This document shows positions 7,038 through 17,441 of a stretch of DNA of 35,088 nt, piece after piece. Position 1 is the stretch's first letter. Each line of letters opens with the position of its first letter. The stretch is from positions 1-35,088 of the forward strand of contig PLZI01000131.1 of assembly GCA_003152095.1 (NCBI GenBank), read 5' to 3'. The position numbers and the translations under genes are program-made. The notes beneath the pieces are model-generated. The model saw nothing but the letters and a program-made list of their open reading frames with translations, made no database searches and was not told the DNA's origin. Source of the stretch: Acidobacteriota bacterium. Its GTDB lineage: Bacteria; Acidobacteriota; Thermoanaerobaculia; UBA5066.

Positions 7038-8408
7038 CTACTTGCCCACGCAAAACGTCGCGAAGATCCGATCCAGCAGCTCCTCGGTCGCCGTCTCGCC
7101 CGTGATCACCCCCAGCGCCGACAGCGCCTCGCGCACGCGTGCGGCCACGAGCTCCGGCGCGGGGGGCAAGTTTCCCGCGAGCGCCGCCGCCTCTCGCAGG
7201 GACGACGCCGCGGACACGAGCGCCGCGCGGTGGCGCTCGAGGACGAGGAGCTCTCCGTCCGCCTGGACAAAACCGAGCCGCGCCGCGAGAAGCGCGCGCA
7301 GCGCCTCGAGCCCCAGACCCGTGCGCGCGGAAGCGAGAACCTCGACGCGGCCTTCTTCCGCGTCGCCGCCCACGAGATCCGCCTTCGTGCCCACGACCAG
7401 CGTCTGGCCCGCTCTTCCCTTTCCCAGGAATTCCTCGTCCTCTTCCTTCATTCCGAGAACCATGTCGATCGCATAGAGCACGAGATCGGCCGTTTCCCCC
7501 GCGCGCTCGGCCACGTCGACACCGATTTTCTCCACCTCGTCCTCCGTCGCCCGGAGGCCCGCGGTGTCGAGGAGCGTCAACATCTCGTCGCCGATCTCAC
7601 AGGTTTCGGAGATTGCGTCCCGCGTGGTTCCGGGCACCGCCGTAACGATGGCGCGATCGCGTCCGACGAGCGCGTTAAAGAGCGTCGACTTTCCCGCATT
7701 CGGCCGTCCGAGGATGGCGACCACCTTGTGCCGGTCTCGTGCCCCGCCCCGCGCGGCCGTCGTGGCCAGGGCTTCCGCTTCGCCCGCGACGGCCGCGAGC
7801 ACATCCGCGACACCGCGTGCATCCGGAGCCGCCACATCCTCGGCAAAATCCAGCGCCGCCTCGAGCCCCGAGAGCACGTCGAGCATTTTTTCGCGCGCCG
7901 CCATCACGCGCCGCGACAGCTCTCCTTCGACGAGCCCGAGCGCCCGCCGGGCCGCTCCACGGGTCTCGGCCCGAGCGAGCGCGGCGAGCCCTTCCGCCTC
8001 GGCGAGATCCAGCTTGCCGTTCGCGAGGGCGCGACGCGTGAACTCGCCTCGCACGGCCGGCCGCGCGCCCGCTGCGCGCGCCGCGGCGAGCAGCCCCGCC
8101 ACGATCGCTAACGAACCGTGGCAGAAGAACTCCACGACCTCCTCGCCCGTAGCGGAAGACGGCGCCGGAAAGAAGAGCACGAGCGCGCGGTCGAGCGGCT
8201 GGCCGTCTTCCCCCACGAGACGGCACAGCGCCGCCTCGCGCGGGCGCGGCGCCTCAGGCAGGCGCGGCGCAATCCGCCGGGCGACCGCGAGCGTCGCCCC
8301 GGTCGGTCCCGTTAGGCGGACGACCGCGAGCGCGGATGCGCCCGGAGGCGTCGCGGTTGCGACAAGCACGTCGCCTCCGCGGTCCGGGTCGGCCACGAGG
8401 CGCGCCAT
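7038..8408 (-). CDS. mnmE: tRNA modification GTPase MnmE (TrmE)
   Basis: A 456-residue potassium-dependent GTPase that works with MnmG on tRNA U34. It has an N-terminal tetrahydrofolate-binding domain (DVLVATATPPGASALAVVRLTGP; RRALANGKLDLAEAEGLAAL), a helical domain and an inserted G domain with GRPNAGKS (G1), TTRD (G2), DTAG (G3) and TKAD (G4, where most homologues have NKxD). The C-terminal residues FCVGK correspond to the conserved C-(I/L/V)-G-K active-site motif that meets the helical domain. ATG at 8406-8408. The only mild oddity is the threonine in G4, which is also seen in other GTPases and should still bind guanine. Confidence 0.96.
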   Translation of the reverse strand: MARLVADPDRGGDVLVATATPPGASALAVVRLTGPTGATLAVARRIAPRLPEAPRPREAALCRLVGEDGQPLDRALVLFFPAPSSATGEEVVEFFCHGSLAIVAGLLAAARAAGARPAVRGEFTRRALANGKLDLAEAEGLAALARAETRGAARRALGLVEGELSRRVMAAREKMLDVLSGLEAALDFAEDVAAPDARGVADVLAAVAGEAEALATTAARGGARDRHKVVAILGRPNAGKSTLFNALVGRDRAIVTAVPGTTRDAISETCEIGDEMLTLLDTAGLRATEDEVEKIGVDVAERAGETADLVLYAIDMVLGMKEEDEEFLGKGRAGQTLVVGTKADLVGGDAEEGRVEVLASARTGLGLEALRALLAARLGFVQADGELLVLERHRAALVSAASSLREAAALAGNLPPAPELVAARVREALSALGVITGETATEELLDRIFATFCVGK

Positions 8409-8432
8409 TGGGTCTGCTCGGCTCCGCGGGCC

Positions 8433-10082
8433 TCACGCCGCCTTCGGTTTCATCGACTTCGGGCCCAGGTCGGTGAACCGGTTGAGAAGCATCTGCTGTC
8501 CGATCGTGAGGACGTTTTGCATGAGCCAGTAGAGAACGAGCCCCGACGGCACGTCTTTGAAGAGAAAGCCCATGACGAGCGGCATGATGTTCTGCACGCG
8601 CCGCATCGTGGGATCGCCGCCCGTCGGCGTCATCTGCTGCTGGAGCCACATCGTTGCCGTCATGAGGATGGGCGTGACGTAGTACGGGTCCTTCGCCGAG
8701 AGGTCCGTGATCCAAAGCATGAACGGCGCGTGGCGCAGCTCGATCGAGTGTGCGAGCAGGTTGTAGAACGCCACGAGGATGGGCATCTGCAGGAGAAGCG
8801 GCAGGCAGCCGCCCGCGGGATTGACACCCTCCTGCTTGTAAAGGGCCATCATCTCCTCGTTCATCTTCACGCGCGCCTGCGGGTCCTGCTTGAGCTTCCC
8901 CGACCATTTCGTGCGGATCGTCTCCACCTTCGGCTGCAGCACGCTCATCTTCCTCATCGAGACGAGCTGCTTGTGCGTGAGCGGGAAGAGAAGAACCTTG
9001 ATCACGACCGTGATGAGGAGAATCGCGACGCCCCAGTTTCCGACGACACGGTGGATGGCCTTGAGGCCCCACAGAAGTGGCTTCACGAGGATCGCGTACC
9101 ACCCATAGTCGATGAGTCGGTCCATGCCGGGCCGCGTCTTCTCGAGGACGTCGAGTTCCTTCGGGCCGAGGAAGACGTCCGTCGCGAGGGCACCAGGCGC
9201 CGCCAGGACGACCTCGCTCTCGGCATCGGCCGGCGCCGGCGCCGCCGCCGCGAGCGTGACGGGTCTCAGGGTCACGGCCGCGGTCCCGGTGGGAAGGAAC
9301 GCGGTGAGGAAGTAGTTGTCTTCGAGGCCCGCGGCGACGAGGCCCGCGCCCTTGAGCTCGGCTTCCTTGAGCCCGTCCTTGGCCTTGCGGTCCACCGAGG
9401 CCGTCGCGGAGAGCGTGACCGTCGCGCCAGGCTTCGTGTACCGGCTTGCAAGCTCGTCCGTGGAGGGGTTGCCGATTCCGGGGCCGAGGACGAGTCCGAC
9501 CGCGCCGCCGGCGGCACCGTCGCGCTCGGCCGTCACGACAACGACGTACGAATCCCGGAACACGTACGTTCGCCGCAGGCCTTCCCCGCTCGCCTCGCGG
9601 TACCGGAAGCGCACGGTCGTCACGCCGTTCCCGCTCTCGCGCTCGACGGCGAAGCGGGCCTTTGCCGCCCGCGCGAGGAACGCGTCCGCGGCATCGAGCG
9701 CGAGCGTCGCGCCCGGAAAGGGCGACCCCTGACGCACGAGGTCGAGCGCCTTCCCGGCGCCGTCCCGGTGGTGCGTCAGAACGAACGACTTCAGGACGCC
9801 GCCCTCGTTCGAAAGGCGCGCCGTATAGAGCGGAGTCCGCACCTCGACCATCTCCTCCGCTCCGGCCGAGACCGGGATCGCGGGCACGCTGGCTGCGGCC
9901 GCGGCAAGCGGCGTCGGGGCGGCGGTCGCGATGGGTGGTGCGGCCGTTGTTGCGGTGGCCGCGAGTTTCGCGGCGGGCTTGGCGGCGGGCTCAGGCCGCT
10001 TCGACGGCGGGAAAAGGACCGTCCAGCCGACCAGGACGGCAGCCGACAGGGCGAAGGCGAGAACGAGACGCTTCGTTTCCAA
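8433..10082 (-). CDS. yidC: Membrane protein insertase YidC
   Basis: A 549-residue Oxa1/YidC-family insertase that works alone or with SecYEG. It has the Gram-negative layout: a first membrane helix (LVLAFALSAAVLVGWTVLF), an Ala/Pro-rich linker (about residues 30-75), a large periplasmic beta domain, and then the conserved five-helix core starting near NWGVAILLITVVIKVLLFPLT. The cytoplasmic hairpin LQPKVETIRTKWSGKLKQDP and the NPAGGCLPLLLQMPILVAFYNLL signature are both present. The start is TTG (10080-10082) with a strong GAGGAG five bases upstream. It ends 24 bases before mnmE and starts 18 bases after yidD. Confidence 0.96.
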   Translation of the reverse strand: METKRLVLAFALSAAVLVGWTVLFPPSKRPEPAAKPAAKLAATATTAAPPIATAAPTPLAAAAASVPAIPVSAGAEEMVEVRTPLYTARLSNEGGVLKSFVLTHHRDGAGKALDLVRQGSPFPGATLALDAADAFLARAAKARFAVERESGNGVTTVRFRYREASGEGLRRTYVFRDSYVVVVTAERDGAAGGAVGLVLGPGIGNPSTDELASRYTKPGATVTLSATASVDRKAKDGLKEAELKGAGLVAAGLEDNYFLTAFLPTGTAAVTLRPVTLAAAAPAPADAESEVVLAAPGALATDVFLGPKELDVLEKTRPGMDRLIDYGWYAILVKPLLWGLKAIHRVVGNWGVAILLITVVIKVLLFPLTHKQLVSMRKMSVLQPKVETIRTKWSGKLKQDPQARVKMNEEMMALYKQEGVNPAGGCLPLLLQMPILVAFYNLLAHSIELRHAPFMLWITDLSAKDPYYVTPILMTATMWLQQQMTPTGGDPTMRRVQNIMPLVMGFLFKDVPSGLVLYWLMQNVLTIGQQMLLNRFTDLGPKSMKPKAA

Positions 10083-10100
10083 GGGATCTCCTCTGGCGAT

Positions 10101-10331
10101 TCAGGGAACCGGGTCCGGGCCGCCCGCGTTGAAGGGGTGACAGCGCGCAAGCCGCCGCGCGGCCAACGCGAGGCCCCTGCACACGCCGTGGCGCGTGACG
10201 GCCTCACGCGCGTACTCCGAGCACGTCGGGGTGAACCGGCATGCCGGCGGCAACAGGGGCGACACGAAGCGCTTGTAGGCGGCAAAGACTCCCGCGAGGG
10301 TACGAGCGGGTTCGATCGAAACCACGCTCAT
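10101..10331 (-). CDS. yidD: Membrane protein insertion efficiency factor YidD
   Basis: A 76-residue protein of the YidD family, a small membrane-associated factor that assists YidC-dependent insertion. Diagnostic motifs are [15 protein letters not shown], then [20 protein letters not shown] and the terminal GGPDPVP. The start is ATG 10329-10331, overlapping the rnpA stop as ATGA. A longer reading frame extends upstream into rnpA, but the conserved protein begins here. The rpmH-rnpA-yidD-yidC order is standard. Confidence 0.95.
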   Translation of the reverse strand: MSVVSIEPARTLAGVFAAYKRFVSPLLPPACRFTPTCSEYAREAVTRHGVCRGLALAARRLARCHPFNAGGPDPVP

Positions 10332-10720
10332 TTGACCACGGCCGCCACGGCGCGCGCCAGGAGCGCTGTCAGCTCGCCGGAAAGCGCAGCGAACGGTGCG
10401 CGGGCTGCACGCGCCGAGATATTCACGACGAGATCCACGCCAGCGTCGGGCGCCGTCGCTGCCCATCGGCGGAAGATCTCCCGAACGCGCCGCCGCGCCC
10501 GGTTGCGAAGCACGGCTCCGCCCGCCTTGCGCGTGGCCGTGATGCCGAGCCGGAGCCCGCCCGCCGAACGGGGACGCGCGAACACGACCACGAGGCGACC
10601 GTGCTGTTTGGCGCCGTGTTCATAAGCATCCAGAAAATCCCGGCGAGCCCCGACGCGGCGAGCCCGCGGGAAAGCCCCGCTCCCAGCGCGGCGGGATGGG
10701 GTGCTGACCTGCGCGTGCAT
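10328..10720 (-). CDS. rnpA: Ribonuclease P protein component
   Basis: The basic protein subunit of RNase P, which helps the catalytic RNA bind and cleave pre-tRNA 5' leaders. The 130-residue protein contains [17 protein letters not shown] near its N-terminus, [31 protein letters not shown] (the RNR box with the conserved arginines) and the central [12 protein letters not shown] strand. The start was set at ATG 10718-10720, because upstream residues of the open frame overlap rpmH and are unlike the family. The gap to rpmH is 52 bases. The first 15 or so residues are not conserved, so the start could be a little downstream. Confidence 0.93.
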   Translation of the reverse strand: MHAQVSTPSRRAGSGAFPRARRVGARRDFLDAYEHGAKQHGRLVVVFARPRSAGGLRLGITATRKAGGAVLRNRARRRVREIFRRWAATAPDAGVDLVVNISARAARAPFAALSGELTALLARAVAAVVK

Positions 10721-10772
10721 GGCTCCGGCCAGACGCCGCGGACGCCGCGGCGAGTCCGGGGGCCGCCTCCGC

Positions 10773-10916
10773 TCAGGCGGAGAGGCGCTTGCGCCCTTTC
10801 GCCCGGCGGCGGGCAAGAACGGCACGGCCCGTCTTGGTTCTCATCCGGATCAGGAACCCGTGCGTCCTGCTCCGGTGACGGTTGTTAGGCTGGAACGTGC
10901 GTTTCGTTTTGGCCAT
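10773..10916 (-). CDS. rpmH: 50S ribosomal protein L34
   Basis: A complete 47-residue L34. It starts [20 protein letters not shown] and ends [11 protein letters not shown], almost the textbook sequence. The start is ATG 10914-10916 with GGAGGG ten bases upstream and a good promoter at 10947-10975. It is the first gene of the minus-strand arm and the promoter-proximal member of the rpmH-rnpA-yidD-yidC group. The open frame continues far upstream antisense to dnaA, but that extension has no L34 character. Confidence 0.98.
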   Translation of the reverse strand: MAKTKRTFQPNNRHRSRTHGFLIRMRTKTGRAVLARRRAKGRKRLSA

Positions 10917-11060
10917 GGTGCGCGGACCCTCCGAAGGGGGAAAGGGATTCTCGGGGCTTCCGCCGGTCCTGTCAACCGATGGCCTCTTTTCCGCCCGCAC
11001 GGGCGCTGATACCATCCGCGTCCCCCCGCGAACCCCGTTTTGCACAGCGGTGGAGATCCT
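10917..11060. other. Divergent rpmH-dnaA spacer with dnaA control signals
   Basis: A 144-base divergent spacer. It contains the rpmH promoter on the minus strand. For dnaA, TGATACCAT (11007-11015) could be an extended -10 element, but the -35 region is poor, so this is weak. A DnaA-box-like TTTTGCACA (11038-11046) lies just before the dnaA ribosome site GGTGGAG (11049-11055). A second box, TTTTCCACA on the minus strand, covers 11060-11068 including the GTG start itself, which suggests autoregulation by DnaA. Confidence 0.5.
10947..10975 (-). promoter_or_regulatory. Sigma70-type promoter of rpmH
   Basis: On the minus strand a perfect TTGACA (10970-10975) is followed after 17 bases by GAGAAT (10947-10952, 4/6 to TATAAT). 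Transcription would start near 10940 and give a leader of about 24 bases carrying the GGAGGG ribosome site of rpmH. This is the strongest promoter-like sequence seen in the window and probably drives a long co-directional operon. Confidence 0.65.
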
Positions 11061-12374
11061 GTGGAAAAGCCGACTACTTGGGCCAAGATCCTGGAGCACC
11101 TCAAGACGCGCGTCGACGAGCGCGAGTTCGACTCGTGGTTTCGGGATTCGCGTCAAAAATCCGAGACGGCCGAGGCCATTTTCGTCCAGGTTCGGACGCC
11201 GCTCTTCGTGGACTACATCCCCGAGGCCTACGCTCTGCAGATCGCCGAGGCGGCCCGCCTCGCGGGCGCCGGCACTCGAGAGATCCGCTTTGGCGCGGAC
11301 GGGGAATACCGGTCGGCGGTGAACCCGCAGAAGATTCCCGCAGAGCCCCGGCGGCGGACGGGCGGCTTGAATCCGGCGTATACGTTTGAGCACTTCGTGA
11401 CGGGAGAGTCCAACCGCTTTGCTCACGCCGCAGCCCTGCGCGTCGCGGACCAGACGTCGCGGCAATACAACCCGCTTTTCATCTGCGGCGGAACGGGCCT
11501 CGGCAAGACCCATCTCATGCAGGCTCTCGGGCATCGGCGCCTCTCGCGACGGCCGGGCGAGAAGGTGATTTACCTGACCTCGGAGAACTTCGTGAACGAG
11601 GTCGTGCTCGGCGTGCGGTTCAACAAGATGGAGAGTCTCCGCCAGCGCTTCCGGGCCGCCGACATCCTGCTGCTCGACGACGTGCAGTTTGTCGTCGGGA
11701 AGGAGGCCTCTGAGAACGAGCTCTTCCACACGTTCAACGCGCTGTACGACGAGGGCAACCAGATCGTCTTCTCTTCCGACGTGCCGCCGCGCGAGATCCC
11801 AGGGCTCACGGACCGCCTGAAAAGTCGGTTCGAGGGCGGACTCATCGTGGATATCCAGCTCCCCGACTTCGAGACAAAGGTGGCGATCCTCCGTCAAAAG
11901 GCCGAGGCGAACCAGGTCATCCTTGAGGACGACGTCGCGTTCTTCCTCGCCGGCAAGATCAAGTCTTCGATTCGCGAGCTCGAGGGCTACTTCAACCGCG
12001 TCGTGGCCTTCGCCTCCTTGAAGGGCGAGCCGATCTCCCTCGACCTCGGCCGAGAAGCCCTGAAGGATGTCTTTCGCGCCGAGGAACACGCAACGACACC
12101 CGCAGAGATCCTCAAGATCGTCGGGGCACACTATGGTCTCAAGCCCGCCGAGCTACGCGCGCGCACGAAACGCGGTCCTATCGTTTTTGCCCGGCAGGTG
12201 ACGATGTACGTCCTCAAGGAGGTAACGGCCCTTTCCCTACCCGAAATCGGCCGATTGTTCTCCGACAAGCACCACACCACGGCCCTCCATGCCATTCGGA
12301 AGATCGCCGCTCTGCGCGAGGAAGATCCGGAGCTGGATCGGCTTATCGCGGCTTTCCTGGCGCAGTTTCGCTGA
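11061..12374 (+). CDS. dnaA: Chromosomal replication initiator DnaA
   Basis: A 437-residue initiator ATPase. Domain I begins [20 protein letters not shown] with the DSWF segment at residues 24-27, and linker domain II is short (about 80-105). The AAA+ domain III has Walker A GGTGLGKT (143-150), Walker B ILLLDD (202-207) and the arginine-finger region [13 protein letters not shown]. Domain IV binds DNA through SLPEIGRLF and the signature KHHTTALHA (403-411), where most DnaA proteins have RDHTTVxHA. GTG 11061 was chosen over TTG 11040 because GGTGGAG lies five bases upstream and the family N-terminus starts here. It is the first gene of the plus-strand arm. Confidence 0.97.
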   Translation: MEKPTTWAKILEHLKTRVDEREFDSWFRDSRQKSETAEAIFVQVRTPLFVDYIPEAYALQIAEAARLAGAGTREIRFGADGEYRSAVNPQKIPAEPRRRTGGLNPAYTFEHFVTGESNRFAHAAALRVADQTSRQYNPLFICGGTGLGKTHLMQALGHRRLSRRPGEKVIYLTSENFVNEVVLGVRFNKMESLRQRFRAADILLLDDVQFVVGKEASENELFHTFNALYDEGNQIVFSSDVPPREIPGLTDRLKSRFEGGLIVDIQLPDFETKVAILRQKAEANQVILEDDVAFFLAGKIKSSIRELEGYFNRVVAFASLKGEPISLDLGREALKDVFRAEEHATTPAEILKIVGAHYGLKPAELRARTKRGPIVFARQVTMYVLKEVTALSLPEIGRLFSDKHHTTALHAIRKIAALREEDPELDRLIAAFLAQFR

Positions 12375-12616
12375 GATTTCCACCTCTTTCCCCGCTCCTT
12401 CGCTTTGAGCCTTCCCAACCGCTGGAAAACTCGTCTGCCTCGGTTTCGTAGGGTCCCATTTTCACAAAGGGCAGGCGGGAGATCCACAGCTCATGTCCCC
12501 ATCTAAACATTTGAAATAAAACTGGTTGTAGACCACTGCACTTTTTGGACCTCCCTACTTCTTCTACTTCTTTCACATGCCTGTAAATGATAGGATTCAA
12601 GATGTAAGGAGACGTC
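12375..12616. other. Probable oriC (dnaA-dnaN intergenic region)
   Basis: A 242-base non-coding gap in the classic oriC position, with clearly more A and T than its surroundings (notably 12500-12545 and 12575-12606). DnaA-box-like 9-mers are ATTTCCACC (12376-12384), TTTTCCAGC on the minus strand (12421-12429) and AGATCCACA (12480-12488), each two or three mismatches from TTATCCACA or TTTTCCACA. No perfect TTATCCACA is present. A perfect tandem 9-mer CTACTTCTT x2 (12555-12572) reads AAG/TAG triplets on the minus strand, like a DnaA-trio. The dnaN ribosome site AAGGAG (12606-12611) ends the region. The origin call is inference from position, boxes and strand switch. Confidence 0.6.
12555..12572. 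repeat. Tandem 9-mer, DnaA-trio-like
   Basis: Two exact head-to-tail copies of CTACTTCTT. On the complementary strand this reads as consecutive AAG and TAG triplets followed by GGGAGG, the order (trios, then GC cluster) seen in the Bacillus subtilis unwinding element. A convincing DnaA box next to the GC cluster was not found, which lowers confidence in the function, but the repeat itself is exact. Confidence 0.55.
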
Positions 12617-13741
12617 GTGGAGCTAACACTTCCGGCCTCGTTCCTGGCCCGCGAACTGAGCCTGATTCAGGGCGTCGTCGAGAAGCGGACGACTCATCAG
12701 ATCCTCACGAACGTTTTGCTCGAGGCCAAGGGCGAGACGCTCACGCTCACGGCAACGGACCTCGATACGACGCTCGTGTCCGAGATCGCCCCGGTGACGC
12801 TGAAGAGCTCGGGCTCGGTGACGGCACCAGCGCGGCGCCTGTATGACGTCGTCAGGGAATTGCCGCCGAACACGGAGATCAAGCTCAAGGTACTCGAGAA
12901 CAACCACGTCTCTCTCGAATGCAAGGAACCGAAACTCAGGATCCGGCTGAACGGCTTGCCGGCAGGGGACTATCCCACCCGGCCCGAACCCGCGGGAGGC
13001 CCCACTCTCACGCTTTCGTTCGGTGCGCTCCGCAGGATGGTCGATAAGGTCCGGTTTGCCGTTTCCACCGAGGAAATGCGGCTGCAGCTCCAAGGAGCGC
13101 TTCTCAAGGCGAAAAACGGTACCGTTGAGATGGTCGCTACAGATGGCCACCGGCTGGCGCTCGTGGAGGTGGAGGGCGCGCAGGCCGAGGCCGGCTTTGA
13201 GCCGGTTCTCGTCTCCAAGAAGATCCTCGACGAGCTCGGGAAGCTCGACGCAAGCGACGACGCGCCCGTTACGATCATGCGCGGCACGAATCACATCGGG
13301 TTTTCGGTTGGGAGCCGCAGGCTATTCTCGAAGCTTGACGAGCGTCGCTTCCCGGACTACGAAAAAGTCATCAGCAAGGAGAACGACAAGAAGGCGGTCG
13401 TTCCCCGCGAGGAGCTTCTGGGAGCCGTCCGGAGAATCGCCCTTCTGTCCGGCGACCGGATGAAGGCGGTAAGTCTCGCGTTCCAGAAGGACGCCCTCGT
13501 CGTCTCCTCGGAGAGCCAGGAGGTTGGTGACGGCTCGCAGGAAATTGCCATCACATATGACAATGCTCCGGTCACGCTTCGCCTCAACGCGCGCTATCTC
13601 GAGCAGTTTCTCGAAGTGGCCGAGACAAAAGAGGTTCATCTGTTCGTGAAAGATGAGCAGGCCCAGTGCCAGGGGCGCCCCGCGGAACCGCTCGGGGGTA
13701 TCCGGAGCTATCTCTACGTCGTGATGCCGATGAGGATGTAG
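12617..13741 (+). CDS. dnaN: DNA polymerase III sliding clamp subunit beta
   Basis: A 374-residue beta clamp, the dimeric ring that tethers polymerase III and mismatch and recombination factors to DNA. It has three repeated domains: MELTLPASFLARELSLIQGVVEKR opens the first, FGALRRMVDKVRFAVSTEE opens the second, and VVPREELLGAVRRIALLSGDR opens the third. The C-terminus YLYVVMPMRM is the usual peptide. The start is GTG 12617 with AAGGAG five bases upstream. The gene is followed 8 bases later by recF. No anomaly was seen. Confidence 0.97.
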   Translation: MELTLPASFLARELSLIQGVVEKRTTHQILTNVLLEAKGETLTLTATDLDTTLVSEIAPVTLKSSGSVTAPARRLYDVVRELPPNTEIKLKVLENNHVSLECKEPKLRIRLNGLPAGDYPTRPEPAGGPTLTLSFGALRRMVDKVRFAVSTEEMRLQLQGALLKAKNGTVEMVATDGHRLALVEVEGAQAEAGFEPVLVSKKILDELGKLDASDDAPVTIMRGTNHIGFSVGSRRLFSKLDERRFPDYEKVISKENDKKAVVPREELLGAVRRIALLSGDRMKAVSLAFQKDALVVSSESQEVGDGSQEIAITYDNAPVTLRLNARYLEQFLEVAETKEVHLFVKDEQAQCQGRPAEPLGGIRSYLYVVMPMRM

Positions 13742-13749
13742 TCGGCCGC

Positions 13750-17408
<3,659 letters not shown>

Positions 17409-17441
17409 GTTGTTTGTCGATGACACACCCGAGGTTCTCGC

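Noticed and set aside
8517-10625. A 702-codon plus-strand frame opposite yidC and rnpA
   Set aside because: Charged, repetitive shadow translation; yidC, yidD and rnpA on the other strand are certain.
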